Origin: Oryzias latipes
Taxonomy: Eukaryota; Chordata; Actinopteri; Beloniformes; Adrianichthyidae
Length of the DNA stretch: 64,000 bases
Assembly: GCF_002234675.1 (NCBI RefSeq)
Contig: NC_019870.2
Span: forward strand, 62,001-126,000
Direction of reading: 5' to 3'
The notes under the pieces were generated by a model. That model was not told where the DNA came from. It saw only the letters and a list, made by a program, of their open reading frames with translations, and did not search any database. Below, one piece after another: positions 12,201 through 24,900 of the stretch. The position numbers and the translations under genes were made by a program. The first letter of the stretch is position 1; each line of letters starts with the position of its first letter.

Positions 12201-15200
12201 CTGTAGATCAGAGGTTCTGCAGATGTTCTAGCTGCAGATCAGACGTTCTGCAGATGTTCTAGCTGTAGATCATAGGTTCTGCAGATGTTCTAGCTGTAGA
12301 TCAGAGATTCCTCAGATTTTCTAGCTGTAGATCATAGGTTCTGCAGATGTTCTAGCTGTAGATCAGAGGTTCCACAGATGTTCTAGCTGTAGATCAGAGG
12401 TTCTGCAGATGTTCTAGCTGCAGATCAGAGGTTCTGAAGATGTTCTAGCTGCAGATCAGAGGTTCTGCAGATGTTCTAGCTGTAGATCATAGGTTCTGCA
12501 GATGTTCTAGCTGTAGATCAGAGATTCCTCAGATTTTCTAGCTGTAGATCATAGGTTCTGCAGATGTTCTAGCTGTAGATCAGAGGTTCCACAGATGTTT
12601 TAGCTGTAGATCAGAGGTTCCACAGATGTTTTAGTTGTAGATCAGAGATTCCTCAGATTTTCTAGCTGTAGATCATAGGTTCTGCAGATGTTCTAGCTTT
12701 AGATCAGAGGTTCCACAGATGTTTTAGTTGTAGATCAGAGATTCCTCAGATTTTATAGCTGTAGATCATAGGTTCTGCAGATGTTCTAGCTGTAGATTAG
12801 AGGTTCTACAGATGTTCCAGCTGTAGATCAGAGGTTCTGCAGATGTTCTAGCTGCAGATCAGAGGTTCTTCAGATGTATTAGCTGTAGATCAGAGGTTCT
12901 GCAGATGTTCTAGCTGTAGATCAGAGGTTCTGCAGATGTTCCAGCTGTAGATCAGAGTTTCTGCAGATGTTCCAGCTGTAGATCACAGGACGTTCTGCAG
13001 ATGTTATAGCTGCAAATCAGAGGTTCTGCAGATGTTCTAGCTGTAGATCAGAGGTTCCACAGATGTTTTAGTTGTAGATCAGAGATTCCACAGATGTTCT
13101 AGCTGTAGATCATAGGTTCTGCAGATGTTCTAGCTGCAAATCAGAGGTTCTGCAGATGTTCCAGCTGTAGATCACAGGACGTTCTGCAGATGTTCTAGCT
13201 GTAGATCAGAGGTTCTGCAGATGTTGTAGCTGCAGATCAGAGATTCCACAGATGTTCTAGCTGTAGATCATAGGTTCTGCAGATGTTCTAGCTGTAGATC
13301 ATAGGTTCTGCAGATGTTCTAGCTGTAGATCAGAGGTTCTGCAGATGTTCTAGCTGCAGATCAGAGGTTCTGCAGATGTTCTAGCTGCAGATCAGAGGTT
13401 CTGCAGATGTTCTAGCTGTAGATCATAGGTTCTGCAGATGTTCTAGCTGTAGATCAGAGATTCCTCAGATTTTCTAGCTGTAGATCATAGGTTCTGCAGA
13501 TGTTCTAGCTGTAGATCAGAGGTTCCACAGATGTTTTAGCTGTAGATCAGAGGTTCTGCAGATGTTCTAGCTGTAGATCATAGGTTCTGCAGATGTTCTA
13601 GCTGTAGATCATAGGTTTTGCAGATGTTCTAGCTGTAGATCATAGGTTCTGCAGATGTTCTAGCTGTAGATCAGAGGTTCTGCAGATTTTCCAGCTGTAG
13701 ATCATAGGTTCTGCAGATGTTCTAGCTGCAAATCAGAGGTTTTGCAGATGTTCTAGCTGTAGATCAGAGGTTCCACAGATGTTTTAGTTGTAGATCAGAG
13801 ATTCCTCAGATTTTCTATCTGTAGATCATAGGTTCTGCAGATGTTCTAGCTGTAGATCATAGGTTCTGCAGATGTTCTAGCTGTAGATCAGAGGTTCTGC
13901 AGATGTTCTAGCTGTAGATCAGAGATTCTGCAGATGTTCCAGCTATAGATCAGAGGTTCTGCAGATGTTCCAGCTGTAGATCAGAGGTTCTGCAGATGTT
14001 CCAGCTGTAGATCACATGACGATCTGCAGATGTTCTAGCTGTAGATCAGAGGTTCTGCAGATGTTCCAGCTGTAGATCAGAGGTTCTGCAGATGTTCCAG
14101 CTGTAGATCAGAGGTTCTGCAGATGTTCCAGCTGTAGATCACATGACGATCTGCAGATGTTCTAGCTGTAGATCAGAGGTTCTGCAGATGTTCTAGCTGT
14201 AGATCATAGGTTCTGCAGATGTTCTAGCTGTAGATCAGAGGTTCTGCAGATGTTCTAGCTGCAGATCAGAGGTTCTGCAGATGTTCTAGCTGCAGATCAG
14301 AGGTTCTGCAGATGTTCTAGCTGTAGATCATAGGTTCTGCAGATGTTCTAGCTGTAGATCAGAGATTCCTCAGATTTTCTAGCTGTAGATCATAGGTTCT
14401 GCAGATGTTCTAGCTGTAAATCAGAGGTTCCACAGATGTTTTAGCTGTAGATCAGAGGTTCTGCAGATGTTCTAGCTGTAGATCAGAGGTTCTGCAGATG
14501 TTCTAGCTGTAGATCAGAGGAGGTTCTGCAGATGTTCTAGCTGTAGATCAGAGATTCCTCAGATTTTCTAGCTGTAGATCATAGGTTCTGCAGATGTTCT
14601 AGCTGTAGATCAGAGGTTCCACAGATGTTCTAGCTGTAGATCAGAGGTTCCACAGATGTTTTAGTTGTAGATCAGAGATTCCTCAGATTTTCTAGCTGTA
14701 GATCATAGGTTCTGCAGATGTTCTAGCTGTAGATCAGAGGTTCCACAGATGTTTTAGTTGTAGATCAGAGATTCCTCAGATTTTCTAGCTGTAGATCAGA
14801 GGTTCTGCAGATGTTCTAGCTGTAGATCATAGGTTCTGCAGATGTTCTAGCTGTAGATCAGAGGTTCCACAGATGTTTTAGCTGTAGATCAGAGGTTCTG
14901 CAGATGTTCTAGCTGTAGATCATAGGTTCTGCAGATTTTCTAGCTGTAGATCATAGGTTCTGCAGATGTTCTAGCTGTAGATCAGAGGTTCCACAGATGT
15001 TTTAGCTGTAGATCAGAGGTTCCACAGATGTTTTAGTTGTAGATCAGAGATTCCTCAGATTTTCTAGCTGTAGATCATAGGTTCTGCAGATGTTCTAGCT
15101 GTAGATCAGAGGTTCCACAGATGTTTTAGTTGTAGATCAGAGATTCCTCAGATTTTCTAGCTGTAGATCAGAGGTTCTGCAGATGTTCTAGCTGTAGATC

Positions 15201-18200
15201 ATAGGTTCTGCAGATTTTCTAGCTGTAGATCATAGGTTCTGCAGATGTTCTAGCTGTAGATCAGAGGTTCCACAGATGTTTTAGCTGTAGATCAGAGGTT
15301 CCACAGATGTTTTAGTTGTAGATCAGAGATTCCTCATATTTTATAGCTGTAGATCATAGGTTCTGCAGATGTTCTAGCTGTAGATTAGAGGTTCTACAGA
15401 TGTTCCAGCTGTAGATCAGAGGTTCTGCAGATGTTCTAGCTGCAGATCAGAGGTTCTTCAGATGTACTAGCTGTAGATCAGAGGTTCTGCAGATGTTCTA
15501 GCTGTAGATCAGAGGTTCTGCAGATGTTCCAGCTGTAGATCAGAGTTTCTGCAGATGTTCCAGCTGTAGATCACAGGACGTTCTGCAGATGTTCTAGCTG
15601 TAGATCAGAGGTTCTGCAGATGTTCTAGCTGCAGATCAGAGGTTCTGCAGATGTTCCAGCTGTAGATCACAGGACGTTCTGCAGATGTTCTAGCTGTAGA
15701 TCAGAGGTTCTGCAGATGTTCTAGCTGTAGATCATAGGTTCTGCAGATGTTCCAGCTGTAGATCAGAGTTTCTGCAGATGTTCCAGCTGTAGATCACAAG
15801 ACGTTCTGCAGATGTTCTAGCTGTAGATCAGAGGTTCTGCAGATGTTCCAGCTGTAGATCACAGGACGTTCTGCAGATGTTCTAGCTGTAGATCAGAGGT
15901 TCTGCAGATGTTTTAGCTGTAGATCAGAGATTCCACAGATGTTCTAGCTGTAGATCATAGGTTCTGCAGATGTTCTAGGTGTAGATCAGAGGTTCTGCAG
16001 ATGTTCCAGCTGTAGATCATAGGTTCTGCAGATGTTCTAGCTGCAAATCAGAGGTTCTGCAGATGTTCCAGCTGTAGATCACAGGACGTTCTGCAGATGT
16101 TCTAGCTGTAGATCAGAGGTTCTGCAGATGTTTTAGCTGTAGATCAGAGATTCCACAGATGTTCTAGCTGTAGATCATAGGTTCTGCAGATGTTCTAGGT
16201 GTAGATCAGAGGTTCTGCAGATGTTCCAGCTGTAGATCATAGGTTCTGCAGATGTTCTAGCTGCAAATCAGAGGTTCTGCAGATGTTCCAGCTGTAGATC
16301 ACAGGACGTTCTGCAGATGTTCTAGCTGTAGATCAGAGGTTCTGCAGATGTTCTAGCTGTAGATCAGAGGTTCTGCAGATGTTTTAGCTGTAGATCAGAG
16401 ATTCCACAGATGTTCTAGCTGTAGATCATAGGTTCCACAGATGTTTTAGTTGTAGATCAGAGATTCCACAGATGTTCTAGCTGTAGATCATAGGTTCTGC
16501 AGATGTTCTAGCTGCAAATCAGAGGTTCTGCAGATGTTCCAGCTGTAGATCACAGGACGTTCTGCAGATGTTCTAGCTGTAGATCAGAGGTTCTGCAGAT
16601 GTTGTAGCTGCAGATCAGAGGTTCTGCAGATGTTCTAGCTGTAGATCAGAGGTTCCACAGATGTTTTAGTTGTAGATCAGAGATTCCACAGATGTTCCAG
16701 CTGTATATCAGATTAGGTTCTGCAGATGTTCCAGCTGTAGATTAGAGGATGTTCTACAGATGTTACAGCTGTAGATTAGAGGTTCTACAGATGTTCCAGC
16801 TGTAGATCAAAGGTTCTGCAGATGTTCTAGCTGTAGATCAGAGGTTCTGCAGATGTTCTAGCTGTAGATCAGAGGTTCTGCAGATGTTCTAGCTGTAGAT
16901 CCGAGGTTCTGCAGATGTTCTAGCTGCAGATCAGAGGTTCTGCAGATGTTCTAGCTGCAGATCAGAGGTTCTGCAGATGTTCTAGCTGCAGATCAGAGGT
17001 TCTGCAGATGTTCTAGCTGCAGATCAGAGGTTCTGCAGATGTTCTAGCTGTAGATCAGAGGTTCTGCAGATGTTCTAGCTGTAGATCAGAGGTTCTGCAG
17101 ATGTTCTAGCTGTAGATCAGAGGTTCTGCAGATGTTCTAGCTGTAGATCCGAGGTTCTGCAGATGTTCTAGCTGTAGATCAGAGGTTCCACAGATGTTTT
17201 AGTTGTAGATCAGAGATTCCACAGATGTTCTAGCTGTAGATCATAGGTTCTGCAGATGTTCTAGCTGTAGATCAGAGGTTCCACAGATGTTTTAGTTGTA
17301 GATCAGAGATTCCTCAGATTTTCTAGCTGTAGATCAGAGGTTCTGCAGATGTTCTAGCTGTAGATCATAGGTTCTGCAGATGTTCTAGCTGTAGATCAGA
17401 GGTTCCACAGATGTTTTAGCTGTAGATCAGAGGTTCTGCAGATGTTCTAGCTGTAGATCATAGGTTCTGCAGATTTTCTAGCTGTAGATCATAGGTTCTG
17501 CAGATGTTCTAGCTGTAGATCAGAGGTTCCACAGATGTTTTAGCTGTAGATCAGAGGTTCCACAGATGTTTTAGTTGTAGATCAGAGATTCCTCAGATTT
17601 TCTAGCTGTAGATCATAGGTTCTGCAGATGTTCTAGCTGTAGATCAGAGGTTCCACAGATGTTTTAGTTGTAGATCAGAGATTCCTCAGATTTTCTAGCT
17701 GTAGATCAGAGGTTCTGCAGATGTTCTAGCTGTAGATCATAGGTTCTGCAGATTTTCTAGCTGTAGATCATAGGTTCTGCAGATGTTCTAGCTGTAGATC
17801 AGAGGTTCCACAGATGTTTTAGCTGTAGATCAGAGGTTCCACAGATGTTTTAGTTGTAGATCAGAGATTCCTCATATTTTATAGCTGTAGATCATAGGTT
17901 CTGCAGATGTTCTAGCTGTAGATTAGAGGTTCTACAGATGTTCCAGCTGTAGATCAGAGGTTCTGCAGATGTTCTAGCTGCAGATCAGAGGTTCTTCAGA
18001 TGTACTAGCTGTAGATCAGAGGTTCTGCAGATGTTCTAGCTGTAGATCAGAGGTTCTGCAGATGTTCCAGCTGTAGATCAGAGTTTCTGCAGATGTTCCA
18101 GCTGTAGATCACAGGACGTTCTGCAGATGTTCTAGCTGTAGATCAGAGGTTCTGCAGATGTTCTAGCTGCAGATCAGAGGTTCTGCAGATGTTCCAGCTG

Positions 18201-19773
18201 TAGATCACAGGACGTTCTGCAGATGTTCTAGCTGTAGATCAGAGGTTCTGCAGATGTTCTAGCTGTAGATCATAGGTTCTGCAGATGTTCCAGCTGTAGA
18301 TCAGAGTTTCTGCAGATGTTCCAGCTGTAGATCACAAGACGTTCTGCAGATGTTCTAGCTGTAGATCAGAGGTTCTGCAGATGTTCCAGCTGTAGATCAC
18401 AGGACGTTCTGCAGATGTTCTAGCTGTAGATCAGAGGTTCTGCAGATGTTTTAGCTGTAGATCAGAGATTCCACAGATGTTCTAGCTGTAGATCATAGGT
18501 TCTGCAGATGTTCTAGGTGTAGATCAGAGGTTCTGCAGATGTTCCAGCTGTAGATCATAGGTTCTGCAGATGTTCTAGCTGCAAATCAGAGGTTCTGCAG
18601 ATGTTCCAGCTGTAGATCACAGGACGTTCTGCAGATGTTCTAGCTGTAGATCAGAGGTTCTGCAGATGTTTTAGCTGTAGATCAGAGATTCCACAGATGT
18701 TCTAGCTGTAGATCATAGGTTCCACAGATGTTTTAGTTGTAGATCAGAGATTCCACAGATGTTCTAGCTGTAGATCATAGGTTCTGCAGATGTTCTAGCT
18801 GCAAATCAGAGGTTCTGCAGATGTTCCAGCTGTAGATCACAGGACGTTCTGCAGATGTTCTAGCTGTAGATCAGAGGTTCTGCAGATGTTGTAGCTGCAG
18901 ATCAGAGGTTCTGCAGATGTTCTAGCTGTAGATCAGAGGTTCCACAGATGTTTTAGTTGTAGATCAGAGATTCCACAGATGTTCCAGCTGTATATCAGAT
19001 TAGGTTCTGCAGATGTTCCAGCTGTAGATTAGAGGATGTTCTACAGATGTTACAGCTGTAGATTAGAGGTTCTACAGATGTTCCAGCTGTAGATCAAAGG
19101 TTCTGCAGATGTTCTAGCTGTAGATCAGAGGTTCTGCAGATGTTCTAGCTGTAGATCAGAGGTTCTGCAGATGTTCTAGCTGTAGATCCGAGGTTCTGCA
19201 GATGTTCTAGCTGCAGATCAGAGGTTCTGCAGATGTTCTAGCTGCAGATCAGAGGTTCTGCAGATGTTCTAGCTGCAGATCAGAGGTTCTGCAGATGTTC
19301 TAGCTGCAGATCAGAGGTTCTGCAGATGTTCTAGCTGTAGATCAGAGGTTCTGCAGATGTTCTAGCTGTAGATCAGAGGTTCTGCAGATGTTCTAGCTGT
19401 AGATCCGAGGTTCTGCAGATGTTCTAGCTGTAGATCAGAGGTTCCACAGATGTTTTAGTTGTAGATCAGAGGTTCTGCAGATGTTCCAGCTGTATATCAG
19501 AATAGGTTCTGCAGATGTTCCAGCTGTAGATTAGAGGAGGTTCTGCAGATGTTCTAGCTGTAGATCAGAGGTTCTGCAGATGTTCTAGCTGTAGATCAGA
19601 GGTTCTGCAGATTTTCTAGCTGTAGATCAGAGGTTCTGCAGATTTTCTAGCTGTAGATCAGAGGTTCTGCAGATGTTCTAGCTGTAGATCAGAGGTTCTG
19701 CAGATGTTCCAGCTGTAGATCAGAGGTTCTGCAGATGTTCCAGCTGTAGATCAGAGGTTCTGCAGATGTTCTA
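9269..19773. repeat. 10.5-kb minisatellite of a ~31-bp unit
   Basis: Roughly 330 units in one orientation. The commonest unit is 31 bp, beginning GTTCTGCAGATGTTC and ending TAGCTGTAGATCAGAG. A 34-bp variant ends GATCACAGGAC, and others carry CATAG, GCAAATC, TTCCACAG or TTCCTCAGATTTT. TAG triplets seven bases apart, combined with a unit length of 1 modulo 3, close all plus frames, so nothing is coded. Variants are arranged in blocks duplicated at several scales (offsets 294, 641 and 2538 bp). The array starts about 150 bp after the ugt2 stop and ends about 430 bp before the ythdc1 stop, so it fills almost the whole space between the two convergent genes. Confidence 0.97.
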
Positions 19774-19871
19774 CACTGATGTCCAGAACATGTTTTCCGT
19801 TCAGGAACAGAACAGCAGCACTTTTGGATGGAGAACAGGAAGAGAACAGAAACAAAGACCAGGTGGACGAC

Positions 19872-19877
19872 TTTATT
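19872..19877 (-). terminator. Candidate ythdc1 poly(A) signal (AATAAA)
   Basis: On the minus strand AATAAA lies about 330 bases past the ythdc1 stop and about 100 bases before the minisatellite, giving a plausible 3' end for the transcript. Confidence 0.5.
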
Positions 19878-20204
19878 CAGAACATAAAAAATTTACTTTG
19901 AAAGAGTGAACAAAACAGCAGTAAAATCTGGTTTATCTACTTCCTGCTTAATTTCATGACCAAAGCTGGCCCCTGGCGCACAGACAGAGTGAGGGGGGGT
20001 CTGGGACATTATAACGAAACAAAAACGGCTGCAATGCACTTAGTCTGACCTTCAAAATAAAAGCTCAGCAGGTTATTAGAATAACCTTTCTTGACCTCTG
20101 TGGTAACTGAGTTCACAGAGCTGTTCTCAAACATAACCATGGTTGTTAGGAAATACTTGAAAAGCACTTCAACCCTTCAGAATAAAAGCCTGGACTTCAT
20201 TTGA

Positions 20205-21874
20205 TCACCTACGGTACCGCCCCCTTTCTTTGTCCCTTTCTCTGTCCCTATCCCTGCCGCGCTCCCGGTCACGGCGTGGTCCTCCACGTTCACGTTCCCG
20301 CTGCCGCTCACGCCGGCTGCTCACCACTGCTTGAGTCCGCCGCAGGAAGTCATCCACACGCATGTCGTAGTCATGCTGCATGATGGGAAACAGAAGACAG
20401 GTGACGCCCAGCAGATGAAGAAGAGACGATGAAGAGGAGACGATGTCGCTCAAGAACTCACCGGGCTGGAGGTGAAGGTGCGATGCTGCGGGACACGCTG
20501 CTTGTCTCTGAAGCGAGAGGGTGGAGCATCATGGGGGGGCAGGGGGGGGTGATGATGATGGTACGTCTGATGAGGGGCGGGTGGGGGGTGACTGTGGTGG
20601 TAATATGGAGGATGGTGGGGAGGCTGCTGCTCCACCCCAGGATAGGCCGCCTGTCACACAAACATGAAGTCATCATTACATCACAGCTGACACAAGCCCC
20701 GCCCTCCTTTCCTGAATTTGACACAGACCAGGAAGTACCAGACATTGCAGTTCCTCCAAACACCACAGGGGGCTGGTTTCAAAAGGGGCCCATTCTGCAC
20801 TGACTTATTTAAAAAATAAAAATGTATTTTGTATGTTTTGTTTATGACAGCTGTGAGGCACGTTGAGCCTTTTCCTTAAATCTCTGCTTTTATTCAGAGT
20901 TTCTGTATTTGGAAGGTAGCTGGACAATAGTTTGGAAAACGTTAGCTTCATGGTCGTTCCTCTGCCATGTTAGTTCAGAAGGTCACCACTAGGGCTGACG
21001 AGAGCCATACCAGAGTTTGCCATGGAGCCGGGGGCCCGACGTTGTGGTGATAATCTCTCATGTAGTCGTAGGACTGGAACAGGTAAGAAGCAAACAGGTG
21101 AACACAGAGGGGCCGTCCCAGTCAAACATCAAAGTGCCGGCACTCACCCCGTTGAGGAAGACGTCCCTCCTGACGCCCGAGAACCTCCTGCAGAGTTAAC
21201 AACAACCTTTATGAGCCATTTCACAATAAAAGCCTTTGATTTCTGCCCCCCTTTTTGTTTCTGCTCTGCCCCGCCCACTTTCAGGTGACGTGGTGTGCCT
21301 CACCTGTCCACCGGCTGGTTCCGTGGGTCCTGGAGGAATCCTGAGAATCAATGATAGTTAAGAGATACAGTTTCAAACGTCCATACGGACCATTCCACTG
21401 TGAGTGTGTATGTGAGCGTGCACGTGGATGTGAGCCACAGCACAGTGAAAGTCACTCAGGTGTGTAAAATAATCAAAACCTCCAGGTGAACAACCTGCTC
21501 GTTGTACAAAGTCCGGTAGGCCGTCGGCTCGCGGTCGCTTCCTGCTGTGGATGTCGTACTCTTCCAGCCGACGCCTACGTGAATAAGTCCACAGGTAAGA
21601 CACTTGCTCGTGCGCGCTCACACGTGCACTCACAGACACGTGTTCGTATGCACGAGACAAAACCTTCTGAAGGACGAAGCAGCATGAGCAGATCAGACCG
21701 GTGACCTCCGTGGTGGACCAGCACGGTTCTGGTTCAGGGCCTAAATGAGCCTGAGGTCTCACAGTGTTTGTTACCACGGCAACAAATCACACAGACCTGG
21801 AAACCAGGACCTGAAGAACCCCAGTGACACTGATCCTGCTTCGTCTGACAGAGTGTGGCCATCCAGAGGTTGCA

Positions 21875-21905
<31 letters not shown>

Positions 21906-24900
21906 CACACACACACTAATGCAAACACACGTCTGTGAAGGAACAACATACCGCTTCTGTCGTCTATGAAGGAGGGGCAACACTTTTTACACAAACAGTT
22001 TTTCTCCTCATCAGTCCACTTAAGTGCTTTTTAACCCCTCTTATTTTGAAAGGGTGAGGAGATGATGATGATGATGATGAAGTTCTGTCAAGCAACATAA
22101 ATTCCCACTCCCATCAGCCCCTCCCTCCCTTCTCAGACTAGCAGTCCAAGACAAAAAAACTGTCCATTCCTTTCCACGCCTTCCTTCTCGTTAGCTCCAC
22201 CCACCCTCCCATTCAGGGCCAGAGACCCCGCCCACAAAACAGTCCGTCCTTAACAACCTGGCTCGGAGTCCTCATTCTCTGCGTGTGCCAGGGGGGTGGG
22301 TAGGGGTGCGAGGAAGCATGGGGGGTGGGGGGCAACAGTGTCCTCTTGATGTAGGGCGGGGGGGGGGGGGGAACACCATTAGTCCAAGAAGTTCTTTTTT
22401 TTATTCATTTGTCCTTTATTTACCTCAAGAGGTGGGTACCCTGGCCCCAACAGTCCTCAGGCCCCACCCCCTGCCCCCCTTACCTGTTCCCCCTTCTCAC
22501 ACGGAATCCAGTCCCTTACTCTCGTTTTGCTTTAGCTCTACCTTGCACGTCCTCCCCTCACCATCAGTCCGGCCAGTGGTGCTCTTATTTTGAAAAGCCG
22601 AGCCAGTCCCACTAAAGCTGAATGGTTTTTAACTCCAAAGCACCAAACTCCTGCAAAGACAGAGAGCTTGACAGGACGTTTACGCCAGCGGAAGACTTCC
22701 CCTCAGAACTGATCAGAACTCAACCAGACGGGTTGCTGCTACGGCAAACACCACAAATAAACCTGCATCAGACGTTAACGTTACTTCCTGCCTGACCGTC
22801 AGCCTCCAACCAGACGCAGAGGGGCGCAGCGACCAACCACCACCTGAGCGCCGCCAGGTAAAGGTCGCCGTTGTATCCATGGTCCGGCAGCGGGTGGCAC
22901 CGTGGTTGCAGCAGTACAGGATGCGGGGGAGGAGCTTGATGATTGGCTAACCTTCCCGGTTCTCTCAGTGGCGGTCGGCCTCGGGGCCGCGGCTCCGTCG
23001 GTGTCCTGCGTTTGTGCCGAATGCGGCGAGACACCTGATGAACATCCACACTCTCGTCCAATGGAAACAGTCCACAGAGTTGAGCGCCGACGTCCGGCTG
23101 GATCTCCTAAAAAAAGTCGAAGTAGGATGAGTCCGAATGAAAAAGCTGCAGAAGCACAACCTCCTGAAGCGGGACGCCACGGTGGGCAGACCTGTCCATC
23201 TCGTCCAATTTTGATCGGCTTGTGCTCGTTCCATGGGTTGGAGAGGTGGGCCGTCTTGATGAAGGGCAGCTCCCTCCTGTGGGCGACAGAAGCAAGTTCA
23301 GCAGTGGTCTCAGCCAGTTCCCACAGTGGGTAACCGCCACCAGAACCGCAAGTTGGAGTATCACAATTCAATGTACTCTGTGCTCTAACGGGAAGACTGC
23401 CAGAACCATGAGGATTCTGGGGTTGCGCGTATTTTTCAGGTGTCGTCCAACTATCTGGTCTACAACCACCTTGAGCCAGTGAACATTGGTCTCAGACAGA
23501 GGATAAACCATGAGCACAACCGTTCTCACCACAGCCGTGGGCAGGTTCTGCCACAGGCAGACGCCTTGGCGGCGTTGGACCGGGCTTCTACAAGCCCCAT
23601 CTACTGAGAATGTTCTGGAACTGGCTATTTCAGGAGGTCACTACCTCCAGAACAGCTGTGTACCCGTACAACTGATCAAACAACCAAAGCACTGCTCACC
23701 TAGAGTCCTACTGTTAAATACAACCGGATCTACACCACGCGAACTGTCCAGAGTGATCATAACTGCCACCAAATGCTAATGTTAGCTTAGCCCTCGCCAT
23801 CCTTCTCAAGCAGAAGTCCATGCTGGCACCATGCACGTCCCTGATTCTGACCAAGCCCACTTAAAACTGCTCTCCCAGTCACCAGGGTTCCACCAACACC
23901 CCACATGCTGTCTGGCTGCCCCCTTCAGGAATGCCCCACCACCCACTGATTCCAGCTGACCCCTCACAAGCTCTATCCATCACTGTCCCACCTCCAGGGC
24001 CGCTCCACACGGTCGGATCACGGTGCTGCTGTCCCAGCATAGACCAGCACAGCTGCCTGTCTGGTCCTAATCACCATTTACACATGCAAGCTAGGAGGAT
24101 GAGGCACTAAAGTTTGGTCAACCAAACAACACCTGATTTAAAACCACGGTCCCCACTAAGCAGATGGAGAGCTCAACAAGCGTCACAGAAGTTGGCCAAC
24201 AGGTGGCGCCACAGCTGGATTCCTGACCTTTAACAGCATCAGGGGGCTGTAAAGACATTTGGGTTCGTCAGTGTCCTCTTTACCCTTTTCTCCACTGCAC
24301 TGACAATGAAGGCATCCTGAAAGAAGTATTCAATCCATTTTCTGTTTTTTTTTACAAAAAGTTAACTATTTGGTGTGTAGTGCAGGCCGTTGTCATGGTA
24401 ACAGCTGAGCCAGCACACTGATCATTCCATGATGAAGATTAAGTTTGTTTTAAAGAAGCCAGCGCAGCGATACAGGACATTTAAGATATGTGACCGGAAC
24501 TACTTTTTAAGCGTGCATTATCACTTTTAAGATGGGATAGACGACTGTGGTGGAACCTCTGAAACTTTCAAGCCAGCAGACTGAGAACCGAGGAACGTTT
24601 ACCTGCAGAGCCAGTCGATTTTAAAGACTCCTCCCAGCATCTTAGCATTAATGCCGGCAGGAAGCACCCAATGGATGGGAGAGCCGCCATGTTGAGACTC
24701 TGAGGCCAGCCGAGCAAAACCTGGAGAGAACAGCAACGATAAACGAGACGGCAGGCAGACGAGGACGGCAGTCATCAGCTTTTCTGGCTTCACCTTGAAA
24801 TTTTCCGCTTTCCCTCACAGAGAAGATGAGGATGACGCTCCGCGCCGAGCGAAACGCCGCGTTCAGCTTCTTCTCGTTGACCGGTAACGTGGACCAGACT

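Noticed and set aside
9269..19773. CRISPR-like array of regular repeats
   Set aside because: The units are contiguous with no unique spacers, in a vertebrate genome; it is a minisatellite.
20201..21288. Plus-strand frames over the ythdc1 3' exons
   Set aside because: They are complements of the ythdc1 Arg/Glu-rich and His/Pro-rich exons with no independent splice or domain support.
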